Shown here piece by piece: positions 18,704 to 26,500 of a stretch of DNA of 64,000 nt (its first letter is position 1; each line of letters begins with the position of its first letter). The DNA comes from Endobugula sp965225895 (GTDB taxonomy: Bacteria; Pseudomonadota; Gammaproteobacteria; Pseudomonadales; Cellvibrionaceae). The translations under genes and the position numbers were made by a program. The notes beneath the pieces were generated by a model. That model made no database searches. It saw only the letters and a program-made list of their open reading frames with translations, and was not told the origin of the DNA. The stretch is taken from contig CBDDBR010000011.1 of the NCBI GenBank assembly GCA_965225895.1, forward strand, positions 806,001 to 870,000, in the 5' to 3' direction.

Positions 18704-18718
18704 TTAATATACTAATAA

Positions 18719-19096
18719 TTATGCCGCTGTTTTCTTCGCTGGTTTAGGCGCTGCTTTAGCAGGAGCTTCAAACGCAGGGGCAATTTCAATCTTTTGTACC
18801 GACGCTTGGTATTCTTTTGCAATATCAGAATATTCTGTTGCACGGGTAGACATCTTTTCGCCAAATGTTTTTGCTGTTTCATATTGCTTGCTCATTAGGC
18901 TAGCGACATTGTCAGCAGAGGCCATGAGCTGTGCTTGTTCGATACTGTAATCAACAATATCGCCTTGAACACTGTAGTTTAAACGGCTTAGGCTCTCGAA
19001 TGAATCAACGGCAACACCGTTCATTTCACGCAGAGGCTGTAAAAATTCAGATTGTAATTTGGCAAATTCTTGGAACTGTTCTGTAAAGTCTGTCAT
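18719..19096 (-). CDS. phaP: Phasin family protein
   Basis: A 125-residue amphipathic helical protein of the phasin_2 type. The core FAKLQSEFLQPLREMNGVAVDSFE is followed by alternating hydrophobic heptads and ends in an Ala/Pro/Lys-rich tail (PAKAAPKPAKKTAA). Phasins coat PHA granules and control their size. It is encoded apart from phaR by the IS30 element, with its own promoter carrying two palindromes. GAGATTCACC before the ATG supplies the ribosome-binding site. Confidence 0.88.
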   Translation of the reverse strand: MTDFTEQFQEFAKLQSEFLQPLREMNGVAVDSFESLSRLNYSVQGDIVDYSIEQAQLMASADNVASLMSKQYETAKTFGEKMSTRATEYSDIAKEYQASVQKIEIAPAFEAPAKAAPKPAKKTAA

Positions 19097-19138
19097 GGTG
19101 AATCTCCAGTGATATTTGAATGTAAAGTGGAACTTATG

Positions 19139-19149
19139 CTGCAGTGCAA
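19139..19149. promoter_or_regulatory. phaR: Candidate PhaR operator 1 (phasin promoter)
   Basis: CTGCAGTGCAA is a near-perfect copy of the palindrome at 19168-19178. It abuts the -10 element of the proposed phasin promoter. TGC-rich palindromes are reported targets of PhaR in Paracoccus and Rhodobacter; assignment here is by analogy and position. Confidence 0.5.
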
Positions 19150-19178
19150 TAATACATAATTTTATTGTTGCAGTGCAA
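19149..19178 (-). promoter_or_regulatory. Candidate phasin promoter
   Basis: On the minus strand TTGCAC (19178-19173) and TATTAT (19154-19149) are separated by 18 bases, giving a sigma-70-type promoter about 50 bases upstream of the phasin start. The -35 lies inside operator 2 and the -10 touches operator 1. Confidence 0.5.
19168..19178. promoter_or_regulatory. phaR: Candidate PhaR operator 2 (phasin promoter)
   Basis: TTGCAGTGCAA is a perfect palindrome (TTGCA-G-TGCAA) lying over the proposed -35 element. Its centre is 29 bases from that of operator 1, close to three helical turns, so both could be bound on one DNA face. Confidence 0.55.
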
Positions 19179-19347
19179 CATTTTTTGTTTGAAGGAAGAA
19201 AAAGCGATATTTAATAAGTATCTGTTTTATAAGAAATTTTTATTTTTATACAATTTTAAGCTCTAAAAAACCGAGATAACTAAGAAAAAAAGTATAAAAA
19301 ATAGAAGGTGTTTTTCGGTGAATGTGAGCTTTTTAATGAGAGAAATA

Positions 19348-19370
19348 GGCACTCTGTAGAATAAAGTGCC
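19348..19370 (-). terminator. Hairpin downstream of the PilZ gene
   Basis: GGCACT and AGTGCC form a six-base stem with an 11-base loop 18 bases after the PilZ stop. The following TATTTCT on the minus strand is only a weak T tract. It may separate PilZ transcripts from the phasin promoter. Confidence 0.4.
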
Positions 19371-19387
19371 ATATTTGTGCGTGATGA

Positions 19388-19957
19388 TTAATGTTGAAAA
19401 GAATAGGTCAGTTGTCGTTCCGCAATTTGCGTACTGAAAATTTGTTTAGCTATTAGTTTTGACTGCTCTTCAGTTAAATTATGAAAACGCACACCAATGA
19501 GGTAGGTGCCATCTTCTTGCAGGGCATTACGGGTGACTTGTCCATAACTGATAATACCTGTGTAAGAGGGAAGAAAGATGAGTTTAATGGCTAACCAGTT
19601 TTCTACTCCTATAGAGTGATCACAACTAAATGCGAGTCCCCCTTGGCTAATATCTACGCGTCCACTGTCAATATCATGTACAGAAGACTGGCTGGCTAGT
19701 ACTTGCTGGCATACAAGATCAATTTTTTGGTTAATAGATTTAAGATATTCCGCAATTAAGGGGTCTTTGTGTTTGATTGATTCGAGTAACTGGGCGTTTG
19801 TGCCATCAATGTGTTGAAATTCAGAGAATAAACAGAGGGTTTCAGAGTGTTCAAAGTTTTGTTCAGGTCGATGATGATTCACATGGTCACTACTGACTGA
19901 GCAAAAATTAAAAATCACATCTTGCTCAATACGAAAAAATTGGCGTTTTTCATTCAT
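19388..19957 (-). CDS. PilZ domain protein (PA2989-like)
   Basis: A 189-residue protein with the two c-di-GMP-binding motifs of PilZ: RQFFR at 5-9 and DISQGG at 102-107, followed by the barrel strands ending in YLIGVRFHNL. About 92 residues, mainly helical, separate the two motifs, where a minimal PilZ domain has far fewer. Pseudomonas PA2989, also a PilZ protein, lies next to lolCDE in a similar position, which I recall from synteny. It probably binds c-di-GMP in the cytoplasm; the output partner is unknown. Confidence 0.82.
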   Translation of the reverse strand: MNEKRQFFRIEQDVIFNFCSVSSDHVNHHRPEQNFEHSETLCLFSEFQHIDGTNAQLLESIKHKDPLIAEYLKSINQKIDLVCQQVLASQSSVHDIDSGRVDISQGGLAFSCDHSIGVENWLAIKLIFLPSYTGIISYGQVTRNALQEDGTYLIGVRFHNLTEEQSKLIAKQIFSTQIAERQLTYSFQH

Positions 19958-20000
19958 TTTATAATACCGTTAATAGTGATGTGGGTTTTATTATAGAGAG

Positions 20001-20018
20001 GTCTATTTGAGTATAGAC
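20001..20018. promoter_or_regulatory. Stem-loop in the PilZ/lol divergent region
   Basis: GTCTAT and ATAGAC pair across a six-base loop, with an outer AGAG/CTCT pairing around them. It lies between the divergent PilZ and lol start codons, so it could be an operator or leader structure. No T run follows. Confidence 0.3.
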
Positions 20019-20081
20019 GCTCTTGGGAATATTTCTGGAAATTTGCTTGTTATCTGATGACTTTTTACGTTTAATGCCCCG

Positions 20082-21323
20082 ATGCTAAAATTTACTGCTT
20101 TCTTTATCGGATTACGCTATATCAAGGCGAAACGCCGACATCAATTTATTTCTTTTATTAGTGGCTTCTCTCTATTGGGAATGGCCTTAGGCACATTAGC
20201 ACTTATTCTTGTATTGTCAGTGATGAACGGTTTTGACCGTGAAATTAAGCAGCGCATACTCAGTGTGGTTCCTCACGTATTTGTTGATAAAGCCCCTCGA
20301 TTAAATGATTGGGAGTCACTCAGTCGTGATATTGCAGTGAATAAACATGTGATGGCGTCGGCTCCTTATATTGGTGGCTATGCCATGTTGGGTTCAAGGC
20401 AAGGTGTACAAAGCACAGAATTACAAGGGATTTTGCCAGAGGTTGAAAGCCAAGTGTCGGTGATTGGCGATTATATGTATGAAGGGGCGGTAAGTGACCT
20501 TCAGCCTGGTGAGTTTGGTATTGTATTGGGGCGTTTATTAGCACGTTTCTTGCGGGTTAATGTGGGTGATAAGGTTGTGATGACATTGCCTGAGATCAGT
20601 ATTACTCCTGCGGGTTTATTTCCTCGTGTTAAGCGCTTTACCGTTGTGGGTATTTTTGAGGTTGGGGCGCAAGTGGATCAGTCGCTGGCGATGATTCATT
20701 TAGCCGATGCACAAAAGTTATTTCGCTACGGACAGCAAGTGCAGGGGTTGCGTATCAAAGTCGATGATATCTATAACGCGCAACTAGTCACAGAACAGCT
20801 AGGCCAACAGCTGGGTGATACATATTCGCTATCCGATTGGAGTCAGACGCAGGGTAGCTTGTTTCAAGCGGTACAAATGGAAAAACGCATGGTCACCATA
20901 CTACTTATGATCATTGTGGCGGTTGCGGCACTCAATATTGTGACGGGTTTGGTGCTGATGGTGGCGGATAAGCGGGGAGATATTGCGGTGTTGCGTACAC
21001 TCGGTATGACCACTAAACAAATTATGTGTATTTTTATTACCCAAGGCAGTGTGATCGGGATTGTGGGTATTTTAATAGGTACCGTTTTAGGGTGTGTTTT
21101 AGCCCTATGGTTAAGTGACGTGATTACATGGTTTGAACATGTGTTTGGTATTTATGTATTTGACCCCAGTGTGTATTTTATTAGTCAGATACCGTCTGAA
21201 TTACGTTGGGGCGATGTGTTATTAATTTGTGGTGCAGGCATAGCCATGAGTATTTTCGCCACGCTATATCCCGCATATTGTGCTGCTCAAGTAGAGCCAG
21301 CAGAGGTGTTACGTTATGAATAG
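20082..21323 (+). CDS. lolC: Lipoprotein-releasing ABC transporter permease (LolC/LolE type)
   Basis: Inner-membrane subunit of the LolCDE complex, which extracts outer-membrane lipoproteins and passes them to LolA. It has 413 residues, one N-terminal membrane helix (SFISGFSLLGMALGTLALIL), a periplasmic domain after LSVMNGFDRE and three C-terminal helices of the FtsX type. The stop overlaps the lolD start by eight bases. Two permeases occur, one on each side of lolD; which corresponds to LolC or LolE is assigned only by order. Confidence 0.9.
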   Translation: MLKFTAFFIGLRYIKAKRRHQFISFISGFSLLGMALGTLALILVLSVMNGFDREIKQRILSVVPHVFVDKAPRLNDWESLSRDIAVNKHVMASAPYIGGYAMLGSRQGVQSTELQGILPEVESQVSVIGDYMYEGAVSDLQPGEFGIVLGRLLARFLRVNVGDKVVMTLPEISITPAGLFPRVKRFTVVGIFEVGAQVDQSLAMIHLADAQKLFRYGQQVQGLRIKVDDIYNAQLVTEQLGQQLGDTYSLSDWSQTQGSLFQAVQMEKRMVTILLMIIVAVAALNIVTGLVLMVADKRGDIAVLRTLGMTTKQIMCIFITQGSVIGIVGILIGTVLGCVLALWLSDVITWFEHVFGIYVFDPSVYFISQIPSELRWGDVLLICGAGIAMSIFATLYPAYCAAQVEPAEVLRYE

Positions 21324-22029
21324 TCACAGACAAAGCGAAGCAATAGAGACCATTGTTATCGAATGTAAGGATTTGCATAAGAGCTATCAAGAAGGGCCAA
21401 ATGCCATCAGTGTGTTAAATAATACACAGTTACGCTTACAGCGTGGTGAGCGGTTAGCGATTATCGGTAGTTCTGGTGCAGGTAAAAGTACCTTACTCAA
21501 CTTGTTGGGTGGTTTAGATACGCCAACAACAGGTGAAGTCAGAGTGGCTGGGCAGTTATTGTCGGTATTAAATGACGATGAACGAGGCCGTTTACGTAAC
21601 CAGTACTTAGGTTTTGTTTATCAATTTCACCATCTGCTAAGTGAATTCACGGCTCTTGAGAACGTTAGCATGCCATTGTTGATTGCGGGTATGCCAAGGG
21701 CTAAGGCTCATCAAAAATCAGCCGCTATGTTAGCGCGCGTGGGCTTGGGCGAGCGTATGCAACATAAGCCGTCGGAGTTATCGGGCGGTGAAAGGCAACG
21801 GGTGGCTATTGCCCGTGCAATTGTGACTGAGCCTGCCTGCGTATTAATGGATGAGCCAACGGGTAATCTGGATGAAGACACGGCAACGGCCATCGAAGCG
21901 CTATTATTAGAGCTTAATCAAACCATTCAGTTGAGCTTTATTATCGTTACGCACGATAAGCGCCTCGCAACTTCAATGGATCGAGTTTTAGAGTTAAAAG
22001 CAGGTGCTTTGGTGGAGCCTCAAGGGTAA
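21316..22029 (+). CDS. lolD: Lipoprotein-releasing ABC transporter ATPase
   Basis: ATPase subunit that powers lipoprotein release. Walker A is GSSGAGKST at 51-59, the signature is LSGGERQRVAIARAI, and Walker B is CVLMDEPTGNLD. FVYQFHHLLSEFTALENV is the Q-loop segment typical of LolD. The 237-residue length is normal. It overlaps both flanking permease genes (eight bases upstream, one base downstream), indicating tight translational coupling. Confidence 0.95.
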   Translation: MNSHRQSEAIETIVIECKDLHKSYQEGPNAISVLNNTQLRLQRGERLAIIGSSGAGKSTLLNLLGGLDTPTTGEVRVAGQLLSVLNDDERGRLRNQYLGFVYQFHHLLSEFTALENVSMPLLIAGMPRAKAHQKSAAMLARVGLGERMQHKPSELSGGERQRVAIARAIVTEPACVLMDEPTGNLDEDTATAIEALLLELNQTIQLSFIIVTHDKRLATSMDRVLELKAGALVEPQG

Positions 22030-23264
22030 TGATGCATTCTATTAGTTTATTGCTTGGTTTACGTTATACCGTAGCAAGACAACGTAGCCGCTCAGTGGCC
22101 TTTATCTCTCGGGTCGCTATGATCGGGATAGTATTAGGGGTGAGCTTATTAATTGTTGTGTTATCGGTAATGAATGGTTTTGATAAGGAATTGCGTGAGC
22201 GTATTTTGCGTATTATGCCGCAAGTGACGTTATATCATGGGCAAGGGGTGAATGATTGGCGATCTACCCGATTACAGATTATGGCCAATGATCGTATTGT
22301 GGGCGCATCGCCCTTTGTTGAGTTACAGGGCATGGTTAACGCAGGTAAAAAAACCGAGCCATTACTTATTTATGGTGTTGATAGCGAGTTAGAGACAAGC
22401 ACCTCTATTATTCATCAGTTTTTGCAAACGGATACCTTGTCTCAGTTAGAAACGGTAGCCAATACTATTGTACTGGGACACGATATCGCCAAGAAGCTAT
22501 CGGTGGTGAAGGGCGATACGGTGAGTGTCATTATTCCCCGTGCCGAAGGGCAGTCTAAAACAGCCGCAGTACGTCGTTTACAACTGATCGATACATTGCA
22601 AACAGGCACCGAAGTGGATGCCCGTTTAGCGATTATGGGGCTTCAGGCGGCGGCAGATTTGTCGGTGCATCCTCAGCGTGTGTCAGGTTTACACTTAAAA
22701 GTTGATGATTTGTTTTCCGCTTCTTTTATTGCGCAAAACCTGCAGTCACAACTGCCTTATGGTTTTTACACCACAGATTGGACGCGAACACATGGCAATA
22801 TTTATTATGCTATTCAAATGTCTAAAAATTTGGTGGGCTTGTTATTAATGCTCATTATTGCGATAGCGGCATTTAATGTGGTGTCTACACTCATTATGGT
22901 GGTGATAGATAAGCAAAGTGATATTGCAATATTAAAAACGCTAGGGGCGAGTAACCGACAAATCGTTGCTGTGTTTATTATTCAAGGAACAGTCATTAGT
23001 GTTATCGGTACGCTTGTGGGTATGTTTGTAGGGATCGCTTTAGCGCTAACAGTACAAGACATTGTGGTTTTTATCGAGGGGCTGTTTAATATACATTTTC
23101 TAAAAAGCGATATATACCCAGTGAGTTATTTGCCGTCACATTTGTTGGCATCGGATATTATCTTGGTGGTTGTAGTGAGTATATTGATGAGTTTAGTTGC
23201 TACATTGTATCCCGCATGGCGAGCAGCCAAGGTGATGCCTGCTGAAGCGCTACGTTATGACTAA
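22029..23264 (+). CDS. lolE: Lipoprotein-releasing ABC transporter permease (LolE/LolC type)
   Basis: The second inner-membrane permease, 411 residues, with the same layout as its partner: N-terminal helix (VAMIGIVLGVSLLIVVLSV), periplasmic domain starting NGFDKELRERILRIMPQ, then three C-terminal helices ending in LYPAWRAAKVMPAEALRYD. The pair presumably forms a heterodimer, as in E. coli. It converges with the DUF2062 gene with three bases between stops, leaving no room for a separate terminator. Confidence 0.9.
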   Translation: MMHSISLLLGLRYTVARQRSRSVAFISRVAMIGIVLGVSLLIVVLSVMNGFDKELRERILRIMPQVTLYHGQGVNDWRSTRLQIMANDRIVGASPFVELQGMVNAGKKTEPLLIYGVDSELETSTSIIHQFLQTDTLSQLETVANTIVLGHDIAKKLSVVKGDTVSVIIPRAEGQSKTAAVRRLQLIDTLQTGTEVDARLAIMGLQAAADLSVHPQRVSGLHLKVDDLFSASFIAQNLQSQLPYGFYTTDWTRTHGNIYYAIQMSKNLVGLLLMLIIAIAAFNVVSTLIMVVIDKQSDIAILKTLGASNRQIVAVFIIQGTVISVIGTLVGMFVGIALALTVQDIVVFIEGLFNIHFLKSDIYPVSYLPSHLLASDIILVVVVSILMSLVATLYPAWRAAKVMPAEALRYD

Positions 23265-23267
23265 TGT

Positions 23268-23816
23268 TTATTTTTCTTTTTGCTGTTGCTTTTTTAATCG
23301 CTTCATGCGCTTTTCTTTACGATGTTGCCACGAATACACCACATAGCAGCGCCATGTTAGTTTAATAATGGCGTAGCTCGTAATAGAAAAGAAGCTGCCT
23401 GCCGCTAATGACCCTAAGAGTAGGGGTTTCCATAAGTGATCAAACTCTGCCTCTAGCCACTCCCATGAAAACATAGAGCTAAAATCAATAGGTGGTGTAT
23501 CTAATATCCATGTGCCTAAAGAGTATGTGGCAAAGAATATAGGGGGGATGGTGATAGGATTGGTAATCCATACTAAGGCGACAGCAATCGGTAGGTTACA
23601 GCGTATTAAAAAGGCAAATATAGCCGCCAAGATCATTTGCCCAGGAATAGGAAAAAAAGCCAGAAACATCCCCACTAAAAAAGCCATAGAAACAGAGTAT
23701 CTATTTAAGTGGAATAAGTTAGGGTCTTCTAATAGGGGGCCTAAAAAGCTAATGGAGGGGTGAGCCTTAATAAATTGATTAGAAGGCAGCAAGCGCTTTA
23801 GCAACTTCTTCGGCAT
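23268..23816 (-). CDS. DUF2062 membrane protein
   Basis: A 182-residue inner-membrane protein of the DUF2062 family. The diagnostic block FLVGMFLAFFPIPGQMILAAI and the WITNPITIPPIFF segment are present, with a further helix near residues 130-155 and a strongly basic C-terminal tail. The function of the family is unknown. Neighbouring lolCDE and PilZ match an arrangement I recall from Pseudomonas. Confidence 0.85.
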   Translation of the reverse strand: MPKKLLKRLLPSNQFIKAHPSISFLGPLLEDPNLFHLNRYSVSMAFLVGMFLAFFPIPGQMILAAIFAFLIRCNLPIAVALVWITNPITIPPIFFATYSLGTWILDTPPIDFSSMFSWEWLEAEFDHLWKPLLLGSLAAGSFFSITSYAIIKLTWRCYVVYSWQHRKEKRMKRLKKQQQKEK

Positions 23817-24127
23817 GTACTCAATATTCCTAATGCTTTGCTTGTCTATAATTTATAGAGCGGATGAATGCGATATAGTTAATAGTGTGCTACTGATCAG
23901 TATTAAATACGCTAAAGCGGAAAAATACGGTGTGGCATTATGCCCCTAATTAAAAATGATAGCTACTGATTATCGGTTCTAGATCTAGCGTTTGTTCATG
24001 TAAATCAATACAATGGCGCATTAGGAAATATGAATTTTTTTATCATGTTGGAGTCATAAGCTGTGATGGCAAAATATGCCTTATCTTGTATGAGTACAAT
24101 CCTACTTTATTTAACCTAGGAGTCACC
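23817..24127. other. Intergenic region between DUF2062 and DinB-like genes
   Basis: This 311-base AT-rich region holds the divergent promoters of both neighbours. TCTATAA-T-TTATAGA (23845-23859) is a perfect palindrome that contains TATAAT and lies just upstream of the DUF2062 start. AGGAG at 24118-24122 is the ribosome-binding site of the DinB-like gene. No RNA gene or further coding sequence is apparent. Confidence 0.5.
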
Positions 24128-24667
24128 TTGAGTACAACATTAGCCGATCAGTCTAATCTTATCCAATGTAATATAAACACACTGCTTGTCGCTCGCGACA
24201 TGATTCATCAACTACCTGCTGACAAATATAACCATACAGAACGTCCTTATTTTGAATCCTGCATTGGGAAACATTTAAGGCATGTTCTTGACCACTATTT
24301 ATGTTTTCAGCGAGATATTGATAGCGGTATAATTGACTATGAACAGCGTACACGCAGTAGCCAGCTTGAAACGGATAAAGATTATGCACTTTCTATGGTT
24401 GAAAGGTTGCTTGTATTCTTGCAGTCACTGACTGCTACGCAAGACCGTACTGTAAAAGTGAATTTATGCAGTGATGTGAGTTTCCCCAAAGGGGAAATTA
24501 CTGATTCAACGCTGCGTCGAGAATTGCAGTTTTTACAGGGGCATACAGTGCACCACTATGCATTAATCGCCACTATGCTACGATTTTACGGTATTGATAC
24601 CTCAAGAGAGCTGGGTATGGCTCCGTCTACGTTGGTTCATGAAGAAACCATTAAAGCATCGGCATAA
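24128..24667 (+). CDS. DinB-like metal-binding protein
   Basis: A 179-residue four-helix protein with histidines placed as in the DinB/YfiT superfamily: CIGKHLRHVLDHYLCF in the second helix and FLQGHTVHHYALIATML in the third. Members bind a divalent metal and some are thiol transferases, but no substrate can be named. The start is taken as TTG at 24128 because AGGAG lies five bases upstream; an in-frame TTG at 24086 would add 14 residues without a ribosome-binding site. It precedes the ornithine-lipid genes by 60 bases. Confidence 0.7.
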   Translation: MSTTLADQSNLIQCNINTLLVARDMIHQLPADKYNHTERPYFESCIGKHLRHVLDHYLCFQRDIDSGIIDYEQRTRSSQLETDKDYALSMVERLLVFLQSLTATQDRTVKVNLCSDVSFPKGEITDSTLRRELQFLQGHTVHHYALIATMLRFYGIDTSRELGMAPSTLVHEETIKASA

Positions 24668-24727
24668 CCGCTAACGATATAAGATAGCAATGAGACGATC
24701 GTTGCATGGAATAATGAGCGTTTTTAT

Positions 24728-25615
24728 ATGACAGTAATCACATTCAACAACAATACATCTGGCGATGATAAGTTAGATGCAAACGAAGGTGGCCTTGACC
24801 TAGGTGCTTTAACGAAAGGTATGTTGGTGTTAGAGCATCTTAATGTACCCGCAGAAACCAGTGCAGGCCCATATACAGTTAGGTTTGCACAGAACGTAGC
24901 AGAGGTTAGGGCGGCACAGGCGTTACGTTACAACGTATTTTATAATGAAAAAAATGGTCGTCCAAACGATCAAATGCAAGAAGAAAAGCGCGACATTGAT
25001 CAGTGGGACGATGGCGGTTTTCATATTATTGTATTAGACAATAAAGTAGCAGATGCTCCTAAGGTAGTAGGAACTTTACGTTTATTTTATAACGAATGCC
25101 TTGCGGAAGATCAGCACTTTTATACCGAAGAAACATTTGATCTAAGTGCCTTAAAGCAGCACTTTGGCCGCTCTTTAGAGTTGAGTCGTTTTTGTATAGA
25201 TTCTAGTGGGCGTGGGGGTGTTATTCTCATGTTGATCTGGAAATACGCCATGAGCTTTATTCAGGATAATCATATTCCTGTTATGTTGGGCTGTGCGAGC
25301 TTTTCGGGTGTGGATGTAGAAACCCATTTACCAATTTTAAATTATTTATACGAACACCATCTAGCCGATCCAGCCTTAAAGCCGATCCCTAAAGTGGATG
25401 ATTATATTGATTTAACAAAGCTTGAGCGTCCGAGCGACTCTTTAGAAAACGCCCAAAAATCTATCCCCACATTACTGCGTGGCTATTTAAAATTGGGAGC
25501 CAAAATTAGTGATGCTGCGATTGTTGATCATGCCTTTAATACCGTTTATGTCGCTATTTATGTTGAGACCAGTCATATGTTAAAAGTAAATCCTAATTTG
25601 GTGACGCATGTCTGA
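24728..25615 (+). CDS. olsB: L-ornithine N-alpha-acyltransferase (OlsB-like)
   Basis: A GNAT-type acyltransferase of the OlsB family, which transfers a 3-hydroxyacyl group from acyl carrier protein to ornithine to form lyso-ornithine lipid. Diagnostic segments are ALRYNVFYNE, DQWDDGGFHIIVLD, ELSRFCIDSSGRGG and LGCASFSGVD, which match the RY-x-VF, ELGR and LFGCASFPGTD blocks I recall. The 295-residue length is typical. The stop overlaps the next gene, a PlsC-type acyltransferase, by eight bases, as expected for the second step. Confidence 0.82.
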   Translation: MTVITFNNNTSGDDKLDANEGGLDLGALTKGMLVLEHLNVPAETSAGPYTVRFAQNVAEVRAAQALRYNVFYNEKNGRPNDQMQEEKRDIDQWDDGGFHIIVLDNKVADAPKVVGTLRLFYNECLAEDQHFYTEETFDLSALKQHFGRSLELSRFCIDSSGRGGVILMLIWKYAMSFIQDNHIPVMLGCASFSGVDVETHLPILNYLYEHHLADPALKPIPKVDDYIDLTKLERPSDSLENAQKSIPTLLRGYLKLGAKISDAAIVDHAFNTVYVAIYVETSHMLKVNPNLVTHV

Positions 25616-26435
25616 GCCTTCATTAAACGATACACCCGTCGTAGAAAATACAGTTAGCACCAAAAAATCACCATTGCACCGAATCAATATGATTGTTTCA
25701 ACACTGTTACTGATTGTGTGGTGTGTTGTTATGTTAATTATTAATGCATTGTGGAAAATATTACGTATACCGCATTTAGAGAAATGTTATTTTATTTTTC
25801 ATGGCGGGTGTTGCCGCCTGTTTAATCTACAGTGCGAAGTACAGGGTGATATTTCTACGTTAAGGCCAACTTTATTTTTATCGAATCACATCTCTTATCT
25901 CGATGTGTTTGTTTTAGGAAAATATGTTCCAGCATTTTTTATTGCTAAGTCAGAAGTGGCGGGCTGGCCTATTTTAGGTTGGTTAGCAAAAGCACAAAAC
26001 ACCTTGTTTTTTGAGCGTAGTAGTAAAAAAGTACGCCATCAAATGAATATTATGTCGGAGCACTTTGATCAACAAGGTAATTTAATTTTATTTCCTGAGG
26101 GCACTAGCACCAACGGTGAGCATGTTGTACCGTTTAAATCGAGTTTATTACAGTCCGTAGAATCATCATCGCAAGATGTATATATTCAACCTGTAACATT
26201 GGCCTATACGCATTATAAAAATACTAAGATGACACGAGAAATACGTGATCAATATGCATGGTATGCTACTATGCCTTTTGCCTCGCATTTTTTTAATGTT
26301 TTAGGTATGCGTCGCGCAAAAGTGATGGTGATGTTCCATAAGCCAGTGACATTACGTGAATTTGAAAGCCGTAAAGAGTGCGCGCAATATTGTCATACGC
26401 AAGTAGCCACAGGCTTGGAACGCGCGCTTAAATAA
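25608..26435 (+). CDS. olsA: PlsC-family acyltransferase (OlsA-like)
   Basis: A membrane-associated 1-acyl-glycerol-3-phosphate-type acyltransferase. An N-terminal hydrophobic helix (about 27-50) is followed by the HX4D motif NHISYLD (His94, Asp99), a FFERSS block and FPEGTS. Coupled to olsB, it most likely adds the second acyl chain to lyso-ornithine lipid, although glycerophospholipid activity is possible. The 275-residue length fits the family. Ornithine lipids often replace phospholipids under phosphate limitation, but no Pho box was seen. Confidence 0.8.
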   Translation: MSEPSLNDTPVVENTVSTKKSPLHRINMIVSTLLLIVWCVVMLIINALWKILRIPHLEKCYFIFHGGCCRLFNLQCEVQGDISTLRPTLFLSNHISYLDVFVLGKYVPAFFIAKSEVAGWPILGWLAKAQNTLFFERSSKKVRHQMNIMSEHFDQQGNLILFPEGTSTNGEHVVPFKSSLLQSVESSSQDVYIQPVTLAYTHYKNTKMTREIRDQYAWYATMPFASHFFNVLGMRRAKVMVMFHKPVTLREFESRKECAQYCHTQVATGLERALK

Positions 26436-26500
26436 TCATATAAACGGCCACAAGCTAGAACTCTTCTTTTTTCCCCTTTATTTATCAAAGGAATTTAGTC

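Noticed and set aside
24086..24127. Start of the DinB-like gene at TTG 24086
   Set aside because: No ribosome-binding site there, whereas AGGAG lies five bases before the TTG at 24128.
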